Origin: Oscillospiraceae bacterium
Lineage (GTDB): Bacteria > Bacillota > Clostridia > Oscillospirales > Oscillospiraceae
Length of the DNA stretch: 8,123 nt
Direction of reading: 5' to 3'
Assembly: GCA_029067025.1 (NCBI GenBank)
Contig: JAIEFH010000001.1
Location: forward strand, 1-8,123
The position numbers were made by a program, and so were the translations under genes. Positions 1-5,423 of the stretch are shown piece after piece. The notes beneath the pieces were generated by a model that worked only from the letters and a program-made list of their open reading frames with translations, did no database searches and was not told the origin of the DNA. The first letter of the stretch is position 1. Each line of letters begins with the position of its first letter.

Positions 1-2
1 TG

Positions 3-962
3 GTGGAGGCCATCCCCACGGGCTCGCTGTCCCTGGACATCGCGCTGGGCATCGGCGGCGTGCCCAAGGGGCGTATAATTGAGATCTACGGCCCCGAGTC
101 CTCCGGCAAGACCACCCTGGCCCTGCACATCGTGGCCGAGGCCCAGAAGCGGGGGGGCGAGGTGGCCTTCATCGACGCCGAGCACGCCCTGGACCCCACC
201 TATGCCCGGGCCCTGGGGGTGGACATCGACTCCATGCTGATTTCCCAGCCGGACACCGGCGAGCAGGGCCTTGAAATCTGCGAGGCTCTGGTGCGCTCCG
301 GCGCCATCGACGTGGTGGTGGTGGACTCGGTGGCGGCGCTGACCCCCCGGGCGGAGATCGAGGGCGATATGGGCGACAGCCATGTGGGCCTGCTGGCCCG
401 GCTCATGAGCCAGGCCCTGCGCAAGCTGGCCGGATCTATCGCCAAGACCAACTGCATCGTCATCTTCATTAACCAGCTGCGTGAAAAGGTGGGTGTCATC
501 TATGGCAACCCCGAGGTGACCACCGGCGGCCGTGCGCTGAAGTTCTACTCCTCCGTGCGTATGGAGGTGCGCCGCATCGAGGCCATCAAAAACGGCAGCG
601 AGATCATTGGCAACCGCACCCGGGCCAAGATCGTGAAGAACAAAGTAGCGCCCCCCTTCCGGGAGGCGGAGTTCGAGATCATGTACGGCGAAGGCATTTC
701 CAAGCTGGGCGAACTGGTGGATCTGGCCGTCAAGCTGGACATTGTGCAGAAGTCCGGCTCCTGGTTCTCCATGGGGGAGACCCGGGTGGGCCAGGGCAAG
801 GACGCGGTGAAGAAGTATTTCCAGGACAACCCGGAGATTGCCGAGAAGGTGGAGGCCGAGGTGCGTGCCAACGCCTACAAGCTGATGAGCCCCCAGTCCC
901 AGGTCGCCGCCCGCGCCGCGGGCCGCGCGGTGGACGTGTCCGCCGATGACTTTGAGGGTTAA
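3..962 (+). CDS. recA: RecA recombinase, 5'-truncated by the window edge
   Basis: This is the ATP-dependent strand-exchange protein of homologous recombination and the co-protease that triggers the SOS response; it acts in the cytoplasm as filaments on single-stranded DNA. The visible 319 residues contain the Walker A motif GPESSGKT (visible residues 30-37), the FIDAEHALD segment with the catalytic Glu (60), Walker B VVVVDS (104-109), the L1 region around EIEGDMGDS and the L2 region from NQLREKVG to TTGG (157-176). The acidic C-terminus ending DDFEG is typical of the family. The frame opens at a GTG at base 3, but this is the internal VEAIPTGSLS segment, not the true start. By comparison with E. 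coli RecA about 36 residues lie upstream, giving a normal length near 355. Identification is certain; only the start is missing. No promoter or LexA box can be judged because the upstream region is outside the window. Confidence 0.98.
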   Translation: MEAIPTGSLSLDIALGIGGVPKGRIIEIYGPESSGKTTLALHIVAEAQKRGGEVAFIDAEHALDPTYARALGVDIDSMLISQPDTGEQGLEICEALVRSGAIDVVVVDSVAALTPRAEIEGDMGDSHVGLLARLMSQALRKLAGSIAKTNCIVIFINQLREKVGVIYGNPEVTTGGRALKFYSSVRMEVRRIEAIKNGSEIIGNRTRAKIVKNKVAPPFREAEFEIMYGEGISKLGELVDLAVKLDIVQKSGSWFSMGETRVGQGKDAVKKYFQDNPEIAEKVEAEVRANAYKLMSPQSQVAARAAGRAVDVSADDFEG

Positions 963-993
963 CCTACTTTTTCTTGAAAGCTAAAGGCACCAA

Positions 994-1038
994 CCGCCCG
1001 AACCCCTTGCGGCGCAACGCTTCCAGGGGTTCGGGCGG
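994..1038. repeat. Perfect 14-bp inverted repeat just after recA
   Basis: The arms CCGCCCGAACCCCT (994-1007) and AGGGGTTCGGGCGG (1025-1038) are exact reverse complements around a 17-base loop. The loop contains a further small palindrome, TTGCGGCGCAA (1007-1017). It starts 31 bases after the recA stop and could end the recA transcript. However, no T-run follows on the plus strand, so a classic intrinsic terminator is not supported. It may equally be a dispersed REP-like element; the preceding CTACTTTTTCTTGAAAG (964-980) also looks like the kind of sequence found in intergenic repeats, but that is an impression, not a search result. Confidence 0.7.
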
Positions 1039-1039
1039 C

Positions 1040-1052
1040 GTCTGGTACACAA
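1040..1052 (+). repeat. Left copy of 13-bp direct repeat flanking the AT-rich insert
   Basis: The sequence GTCTGGTACACAA occurs here and again, identically, at 2139-2151. The copies bracket the AT-rich hydrolase gene. The core GTACACAAA is also repeated in tandem-like fashion at 1045-1053 and 1056-1064. The copy lies one base after the right arm of the 994-1038 hairpin. Confidence 0.75.
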
Positions 1053-1078
1053 AAAGTACACAAAGGCATGGGAGGGGG

Positions 1079-1162
1079 ATATTCCGTCTGGGATATTGCC
1101 TTTCTGCACATTGCTTTGGATCCCTAGCGGTTGCTTCCGCTGGGGTAGGTGCTGGGTGCAGA
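1079..1162. repeat. Two hairpins in the leader of the insert
   Basis: The first hairpin pairs ATATTCC (1079-1085) with GGGATAT (1090-1096) over a 4-base loop, with one G-T pair. The second has an outer stem TCTGCAC (1103-1109) with GTGCAGA (1156-1162). Its inner stem pairs CCCTAGCGG (1122-1130) with CCGCTGGGG (1137-1145) around the loop TTGCTT, again with one G-T pair. The section 1040-1203 otherwise has no credible gene; short open frames on either strand here lack ribosome binding sites and recognisable content. The structure could be a small RNA, a leader RNA or a folded recombination end. Confidence 0.45.
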
Positions 1163-1203
1163 TAGCGAAAATAGGCTTCAAGGAAAAATTCTTCCTCTCT
1201 AAG

Positions 1204-1232
1204 TTGATTTGTTAGCTGTGTGATGGTATATT
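1204..1232 (+). promoter_or_regulatory. Sigma-A type promoter with extended -10 for the hydrolase gene
   Basis: A -35 element TTGATT (1204-1209) is separated by exactly 17 bases from a -10 element TATATT (1227-1232), which is preceded by TGG, giving an extended -10 (TGn). The expected transcript would start around 1239-1241 and carry a leader of about 37 bases before the ATG at 1277. This fits expression of the inserted gene independently of recA. Confidence 0.6.
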
Positions 1233-1276
1233 AGGTTTGGATTGATAAATTACAGTTTGGTGAGGATGAGGGAATT

Positions 1277-2116
1277 ATGTTTAATAATGAATCAGTAAAT
1301 ATAGATGGGAAACAATTGGCATATGTAAGATTTAATGAGTGGAGTAATGATGTTATTTTATTTTTTCATGGATTTACTGGCTCAAAAGAATATTTTCCAA
1401 AGACACAAGTAAAAAACAAGTGCATTCTGTCATTTGACAGACCAGGAGTTGGAGAATCATCGGTAGTTGAATACTATTCAATGGAAAATTTTCTGACAAA
1501 TGTATATGAAGTGTTGAAAAGTCATAATGTAACTTCCGTAAAAATAGTGGGACACAGTGCTGGAGGATATTATGCACAACTCTTTGCTCAGATGTATCCA
1601 GAAATAGTAAAATCACTCTCGCTGATAAGCAGCATGGTTCCTTTGAATTGTCCAAAGACTAAGAAGATAGTAAACGGGCAATGGAAATTTATATCTTTTT
1701 TATCATTAAAAGCAAAGAAGGTTTCTCAGTTTTATTTTAATCAAATGGCAAAGAGTATAAAAAAGGATTATGAAAAGCAGCTTGTAAAAAATATGAGATC
1801 TCTTCCTGAAATTGAAAAGAATTTCATAGAAGAAAATCCCCAAATGATAAAAAATTCAATTTTGAATGCTGTTGCGAATGAGGGCTTAGGCGTTTGCTAT
1901 GATGCATATGCATTATGCCAGAAACGAGAAGAGGTAAAAATATCCCCAAATATTCCTGTATATATTTGGCATGGTACAGAAGATACCACAACACCTATCT
2001 CATTTGTAGAATATTTTGAATCAGAATATGCAGTTAAACAAGTACATAAATTAGAGCAAGTTGGCCATATGCTTTATCTGCCTTATTGGGGCGAAATCAT
2101 AGAAGAAATAGTTTGA
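1277..2116 (+). CDS. Alpha/beta-fold hydrolase, AT-rich and probably acquired
   Basis: This 279-residue protein is a serine hydrolase of the alpha/beta fold; the substrate cannot be read from the sequence. Visible landmarks are the oxyanion-hole segment FFHGFTGS (HG at 31-32), the nucleophile elbow VGHSAGGY with Ser94, the acid in WHGTEDTTTP (Asp236) and the catalytic His264 in QVGHMLYLPY. The triad is thus complete and the length is normal for the family. A lysine-rich cap region lies at about residues 125-190. There is no signal peptide, so a cytoplasmic location is likely. The ATG is preceded by GAGGATGAGGG (1262-1272). Its AT-rich codons (many AAA, ATA, TTT) contrast strongly with its GC-rich neighbours, and it interrupts recA-recX, which indicates lateral transfer. 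It could be an esterase, lipase, thioesterase or haloperoxidase-like enzyme; the family call is secure, the function is not. Confidence 0.9.
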   Translation: MFNNESVNIDGKQLAYVRFNEWSNDVILFFHGFTGSKEYFPKTQVKNKCILSFDRPGVGESSVVEYYSMENFLTNVYEVLKSHNVTSVKIVGHSAGGYYAQLFAQMYPEIVKSLSLISSMVPLNCPKTKKIVNGQWKFISFLSLKAKKVSQFYFNQMAKSIKKDYEKQLVKNMRSLPEIEKNFIEENPQMIKNSILNAVANEGLGVCYDAYALCQKREEVKISPNIPVYIWHGTEDTTTPISFVEYFESEYAVKQVHKLEQVGHMLYLPYWGEIIEEIV

Positions 2117-2138
2117 ATATTGCTATGAATTTCTGTTA

Positions 2139-2151
2139 GTCTGGTACACAA
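2139..2151 (+). repeat. Right copy of 13-bp direct repeat flanking the AT-rich insert
   Basis: GTCTGGTACACAA is identical to 1040-1052 and begins 22 bases after the hydrolase stop codon. Similarity ends on both sides of the 13 bases, as expected for a target duplication or a recombination site rather than a longer duplication. Confidence 0.75.
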
Positions 2152-2155
2152 CTGT

Positions 2156-2202
2156 AGTGCGATGAATTGCGATAGTACCCGGCAACGGGACGGAGTGCGA
2201 TG
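2156..2202 (+). repeat. AGTGCGATG repeats upstream of recX
   Basis: AGTGCGATG occurs at 2156-2164 and 2194-2202, and the core TGCGAT also at 2168-2173, ten bases after the first copy. Between them, CCCG-GCAA-CGGG (2178-2189) forms a small stem with a GNRA-type tetraloop. The last copy runs into the recX ribosome binding site. The repeats might be an operator or simply chance; no known factor is recognised. Confidence 0.35.
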
Positions 2203-2210
2203 GAGAAAGT

Positions 2211-2906
2211 ATGAAAATTGAAAAGCTGGAACCCTCCAAGCATAAGGAGGGCCGCTGGTTGATATGGCTGGAAGATGCCTCCATTGTCCGTATCGGTGAG
2301 GGGGACGTGGTATCCCTGGGCCTTTACACTGGGAAGGAGCTATCTGATGCGGAAGGGGAGGCCCTTGCCGCCGCCGGGGAGCGCTCCAGGCTCATGGAGC
2401 GGGCGGTGGGACTGCTGTCCCTGCGGCCCATGTCCCGGAAGGAGCTGCTGGACAAGCTGTGCGCCCCGCCCCGGCAAAAGAAGGAAAAGTATCCCTATGA
2501 CAAGCTGGATGACACCCCTGACCAGGAGCTTTTGCAAGCCCAAAGGGAGGCCGTCCGAGAACAGGCCGAGGCGGTGGCCGACCGGCTCACTGAGTTGGGA
2601 CTGCTCAATGATGGGGAGTACGCCCGCATGGTGGTGCGCCATTACGCCGCCAAGGGGTACGGCCCCCGGAAGCTCCGGGATGAGCTGTACCGCCGGGGTG
2701 TGCCCCGGGAGTATTGGGAGGACGCCATGGAGGAGCGGGAGCCTGACGACAGCCAGATTGACAAGCTGGCGAGGCAGAAGCTTCGGGGGGCGGAACCCAC
2801 CCGGGAGAATTTGAAAAAAGTATCCGACTACCTGGCCCGCCGGGGCTACGGTTGGGATGAAATCTCGTCCGCATTGGAGCGGCTCCGGGAGGAGGAATGG
2901 GAGTAA
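2211..2906 (+). CDS. recX: RecX, regulator of RecA
   Basis: RecX binds RecA filaments and inhibits or tunes their recombinase and ATPase activities in the cytoplasm. The 231-residue protein shows the family's three-helix repeats: LMERAVGLLSLRPMSRKELL (61-80), a second at about 119-172 with LGLLNDGEYARMVVRHYAAKGYGPRKLRDELYRRGV-type content, and a third at about 180-224 ending in LARRGYGWDEISSAL. An N-terminal part with small beta-strand-like segments (1-45) precedes them, as in many Firmicute RecX proteins. A charged insertion (about 85-118, KKEKYPYDKLDDTP and following) separates repeats one and two. GGAG (2202-2205) lies five bases before the ATG. The gene would normally be read with recA; here the AT-rich insert separates them, so it probably depends on readthrough or on a local promoter that I cannot identify. 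It overlaps rimO at its 3' end. Confidence 0.93.
   Translation: MKIEKLEPSKHKEGRWLIWLEDASIVRIGEGDVVSLGLYTGKELSDAEGEALAAAGERSRLMERAVGLLSLRPMSRKELLDKLCAPPRQKKEKYPYDKLDDTPDQELLQAQREAVREQAEAVADRLTELGLLNDGEYARMVVRHYAAKGYGPRKLRDELYRRGVPREYWEDAMEEREPDDSQIDKLARQKLRGAEPTRENLKKVSDYLARRGYGWDEISSALERLREEEWE
2887..2895 (+). promoter_or_regulatory. Ribosome binding site serving two possible rimO starts
   Basis: GGGAGGAGG lies inside the end of recX. The ATG at 2897 is only one base from AGGAGG (four from GGGAGG), while the ATG at 2906, in the same frame and overlapping the recX stop as TAATG, is ten bases from it. Both starts give an almost identical protein; the spacing favours neither decisively, and 2906 would be a classic stop-start overlap. 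Confidence 0.5.
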
Positions 2907-4231
2907 TGGGCTACAAAGTGGCGTTTCAGTCTCTGGGATGCGCCAAAAACCTGGTGAACACCGAGCAGATGATGGCCCTGTGCCGGGACGCCGGCTTTAC
3001 CGTTACCGGCGACCCGGAGGGGGCGGACGTGGCGGTGCTGAACACCTGCGGCTTCATCGAGTCGGCGAAGAGCGAGGCCATCGACAGCATTCTGGAGCTT
3101 GCCGCGCTGAAAAACCAGGGGAAACTGAAAAAGCTGCTGGTCACCGGCTGCCTGGCCCAGCGCTACCCGGACGACATCCGCACCGAGCTGCCCGAGGTGG
3201 ACGGCCTTTTAGGCACCGGCAGCTATACCGATGTGGTGTCCGCCGTGGAGCAGCTCATGGCGGGGGAGAGGCCTTCGGTCTTTGGCGACATCCATCGCAC
3301 CTACGAGGACGGAGAGCGCTGGGTGACTACGCCGCCCTACACGGCATATCTCAAGATCGCGGAGGGCTGCTCCAACGGCTGCGCGTTCTGCGTTATCCCC
3401 CGTTTGAGGGGGAAGTACCGAAGCCGCTCTATGGAGGCCCTGCTGGCCGAGGCGGAGGGGCTGGCCCGCCGTGGGGTGAAGGAGCTCATCGTCATCGCTC
3501 AGGACATCACACGGTACGGGCTGGACCTGGGGGACGGCACGACCCTGGCCAAGCTTCTGACCGAGTTATGCAAGCTGGACTTCCACTGGATCCGGCTCCA
3601 CTACCTATACCCGGAGGCGGTGACGGACGAGCTGATCGAGGTCATTGCCCGGGAAAAGAAGATCGTCCACTATCTGGACATCCCCATCCAGCACGCCAAC
3701 GACGGCATCTTGAAGGCCATGCGCCGCCGCAGTACCAAGGCGGAGATCGAAGCGCTGTTTGCCAAGCTCCGCGCCGCCATGCCCGACGTGGTCATCCGTA
3801 CCTCCCTGATCTGCGGTCTGCCTGGGGAGGGCGAGGCGGAGTTCGAGGAGCTGTGCGATTTCCTGCGAGAGCAGAAGCTTCAGCGGGCAGGGGTGTTCCA
3901 GTTCTCCCCGGAGGAGGGCACCCTGGCCGCCGCCATGGAAAACCAAGTGGAGCCGGAAGTGGCCGAACGCCGGGTGGAGCTGGTGGTGGATCTCCAGTCC
4001 CGGATCATGGACGGGTACAATGAGGACCGGCTAGGTACGTGCATGGAGGTTCTCTGCGAGGGTTTTGACGGGGAGGCCGGCTGCTATGTGGGCCGCACCT
4101 ATGCAGACTCAGTGGACATCGACGGCCGGGTACTGTTCACGGCGTCGGGGCTGGTGCCCGCCGGGGAGTTCGTGTGGGTGCGCATCACCGGCGTGTCCGA
4201 CGGCGACCTCACCGGGGAAATGGAGGGCTGA
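2897..4231 (+). CDS. rimO: Ribosomal protein S12 methylthiotransferase RimO
   Basis: RimO is a radical-SAM enzyme that adds a methylthio group to the beta carbon of a conserved aspartate in ribosomal protein S12, using two [4Fe-4S] clusters. The 444-residue sequence has the three domains in order. The N-terminal methylthiotransferase domain has cluster cysteines C15 (SLGC), C51 (NTCGF) and C85 (TGC). The radical-SAM domain has C158-x3-C162-x2-C165 in EGCSNGCAFC. The C-terminal TRAM domain is at about 377-440 and includes GRTYADSVDIDG. The GRTYAD-x3-IDG signature and the SLGCAKN start favour RimO over the tRNA enzyme MiaB. The start may instead be the ATG at 2906 (three residues shorter). It is in an operon with recX before it and the unknown gene directly after it (TGA and GTG adjacent). 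Length and key residues are all normal. Confidence 0.96.
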   Translation: MGVMGYKVAFQSLGCAKNLVNTEQMMALCRDAGFTVTGDPEGADVAVLNTCGFIESAKSEAIDSILELAALKNQGKLKKLLVTGCLAQRYPDDIRTELPEVDGLLGTGSYTDVVSAVEQLMAGERPSVFGDIHRTYEDGERWVTTPPYTAYLKIAEGCSNGCAFCVIPRLRGKYRSRSMEALLAEAEGLARRGVKELIVIAQDITRYGLDLGDGTTLAKLLTELCKLDFHWIRLHYLYPEAVTDELIEVIAREKKIVHYLDIPIQHANDGILKAMRRRSTKAEIEALFAKLRAAMPDVVIRTSLICGLPGEGEAEFEELCDFLREQKLQRAGVFQFSPEEGTLAAAMENQVEPEVAERRVELVVDLQSRIMDGYNEDRLGTCMEVLCEGFDGEAGCYVGRTYADSVDIDGRVLFTASGLVPAGEFVWVRITGVSDGDLTGEMEG

Positions 4232-4816
4232 GTGGTGGAGGTACTGTACCACGTCTCGCCCACGCCGGGGCTGACGGTGTTGAAGCCCAGCGTGACCAAG
4301 TACTTCGGCAAACCCAGGCAGGTGTGCCTGACGGCCAGTCTGCCCATGGCTCTGATGTACGGGATCCGACACTTTGAGTATGCCTACGGCTACACAAGGG
4401 ACGGAAGGATCTATTATGAGGAGTACTTCCCCAACGCCCTGGAGGAGCTGTACCGGGGGAAAGCCGCTTTCCTTTACACCTGCTATTGCAGGCCGGATAT
4501 GGAGCGTACTGCCATCCCCAACGAGTACGTCACCCCAAACGAGGTCCCGGTGGACGGGGAGCTGCCGATTCCAGACGTCTGCGAGGCCCTGTTGGAGCAG
4601 GAGCGGCTGGGGGCGCTGAAGATCGTCCGCTGGGACGAGATGGACGAAGGGCGGCGGCGCTGGGTCGTCCGCGCCGAGGCGGACACCATTCGGGAGCATG
4701 GCCTGCTGGCTCAACCCGACGACCCCTTTGCCCGTTATATGCAGGAGAAGTATCCGAAGAGCTGGGCGCTTGCCGCGGACGGCCTCCCTGGCGAGTTGGA
4801 ACATAACCAGTGTTGA
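4232..4816 (+). CDS. Uncharacterised protein between rimO and pgsA
   Basis: I do not recognise this 194-residue protein with confidence. It starts at GTG directly after the rimO stop, with GGAGG (4222-4226) five bases upstream; a second GTG follows immediately at 4235 (eight-base spacing) and is an alternative. Its GC-rich codon use matches the neighbours, so it is resident rather than newly acquired. It has no signal peptide or membrane segment and is rich in Tyr, Glu and Arg. The N-terminus, LYHVSPTPGLTVLKPS (5-20) followed by QVCLTASLPMALMYG (30-44), has the pattern H-x-S-x-n-x-(V/Y)-x-x-T-A-S/T-x-x-x-A that resembles the first strands of ADP-ribosyltransferase-fold proteins such as Arr and KptA. 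A later segment NEYVTPNEVPV (97-107) could correspond to the edge strand such proteins have near their C-terminal half. This is a weak pattern match, not an assignment. Position implies cotranscription with rimO and pgsA. Confidence 0.85.
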   Translation: MVEVLYHVSPTPGLTVLKPSVTKYFGKPRQVCLTASLPMALMYGIRHFEYAYGYTRDGRIYYEEYFPNALEELYRGKAAFLYTCYCRPDMERTAIPNEYVTPNEVPVDGELPIPDVCEALLEQERLGALKIVRWDEMDEGRRRWVVRAEADTIREHGLLAQPDDPFARYMQEKYPKSWALAADGLPGELEHNQC

Positions 4817-4834
4817 ACATGAAGGAGGAAAACC

Positions 4835-5371
4835 ATGAACTTACCTAACAAACTGACCATGATGCGTGTCATCCTCATCCCCGTGTACCTGGTGCTGTGG
4901 CACCTGGACTTTGCGTACAACAACTATGCCGCCCTGGCCGTCTTTATCGTGGCCAGCCTCACCGACTTTTTGGACGGCTATATCGCCCGAAAGAACAACC
5001 TGGTGACGGATTTCGGCAAATTCATGGATCCGCTGGCGGATAAGATGCTGGTGCTCACCGCCATGACCTGCTTCTGCGCCATGGGCCGGTTCCCGGACTG
5101 GGCGCTGGTCATCGTGATGGCACGGGAGTTCGCCGTGTCCGGCCTGCGGCTGGTGGCGGTGGACAACGGGCGGGTCATCGCCGCCGGATGGTCGGGCAAG
5201 GTTAAGACCTTCTCCACCATGGTGTGCCTGTGCCTGATGCACCTGACCATCCTGCCCATCCCCATCGAGGTGCTGGACTGGGTGTGCGTCATTGTCATCG
5301 CCGTCACCACCTTGTACTCCGGCGTGGAGTACTTTGTGAAGAACCGGGACGTACTCAACTGGAACAAGTGA
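4835..5371 (+). CDS. pgsA: CDP-diacylglycerol-glycerol-3-phosphate 3-phosphatidyltransferase
   Basis: The enzyme joins CDP-diacylglycerol and glycerol-3-phosphate to phosphatidylglycerol phosphate and CMP, the committed step to phosphatidylglycerol and cardiolipin, in the cytoplasmic membrane. The 178-residue protein has the full CDP-alcohol phosphatidyltransferase signature: D44-x2-D47-G48-x2-A51-R52-x8-G61-x3-D65-x3-D69, with all four metal-binding aspartates. Hydrophobic segments at about 10-24, 31-46, 70-85, 91-110, 125-142 and 146-166 fit the six-helix fold. The N-terminus MNLPNKLTMMRVILIP is typical of PgsA in Firmicutes. A strong AAGGAGG (4822-4828) lies six bases before the ATG. It is the last gene of the recX-rimO operon and ends just before a strong terminator. 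A related family enzyme (PssA, PIS-like) is possible but less likely given the size and start. Confidence 0.95.
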   Translation: MNLPNKLTMMRVILIPVYLVLWHLDFAYNNYAALAVFIVASLTDFLDGYIARKNNLVTDFGKFMDPLADKMLVLTAMTCFCAMGRFPDWALVIVMAREFAVSGLRLVAVDNGRVIAAGWSGKVKTFSTMVCLCLMHLTILPIPIEVLDWVCVIVIAVTTLYSGVEYFVKNRDVLNWNK

Positions 5372-5382
5372 TTTGATCGGTC

Positions 5383-5423
5383 AAAAAGCCCCGGCCCGCG
5401 CCATGCGCGGGCCGGACTTTTTT
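5383..5423. terminator. Bidirectional intrinsic terminator between pgsA and the PiT gene
   Basis: An exact 11-bp stem, CCGGCCCGCGC (5391-5401) with GCGCGGGCCGG (5405-5415), closes a 3-base loop. Six Ts follow on the plus strand (5418-5423) and five As precede it (5383-5387), which read as a T-run on the minus strand. It can therefore stop both the pgsA operon and the convergent transporter gene. The plus-strand T-run overlaps the transporter's TAA stop codon. Confidence 0.93.

Larger units (their letters stand above)
1053..2151. mobile_element. Putative horizontally acquired insert between recA and recX
   Basis: The segment separates recA from recX, which are commonly adjacent and cotranscribed. 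It is bounded by the 13-bp direct repeats (taking one repeat as part of the insert gives 1,099 bases), carries one strongly AT-rich gene with its own promoter, and starts with a structured region of two hairpins (1079-1162). No transposase, integrase or terminal inverted repeat is visible inside it. It is therefore either a non-autonomous cassette, a remnant, or the product of recombination between short repeats. The bounds are an inference from the repeats; the compositional shift itself is sharpest from about 1180 to 2135. Confidence 0.45.

Noticed and set aside
994..1038. Calling the hairpin a classic intrinsic terminator of recA
   Set aside because: The stem is strong, but no T-run follows it on the plus strand, and the loop is long (17 bases).
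974..1181. Short open frames on both strands in the recA-hydrolase gap
   Set aside because: They run through the hairpins, lack ribosome binding sites and have no recognisable protein content.
1040..2151. Integron-type gene cassette with an attC site
   Set aside because: I found no attC core pair (RYYYAAC / GTTRRRY) at the cassette ends, and the gene has its own promoter, unlike most integron cassettes.
2857..4023. Long plus-strand open frame of 388 codons overlapping rimO in another frame
   Set aside because: Its product is a Gly/Arg/Pro/His-rich low-complexity translation typical of GC-rich shadow frames, and the rimO frame has all the cluster cysteines and domains.
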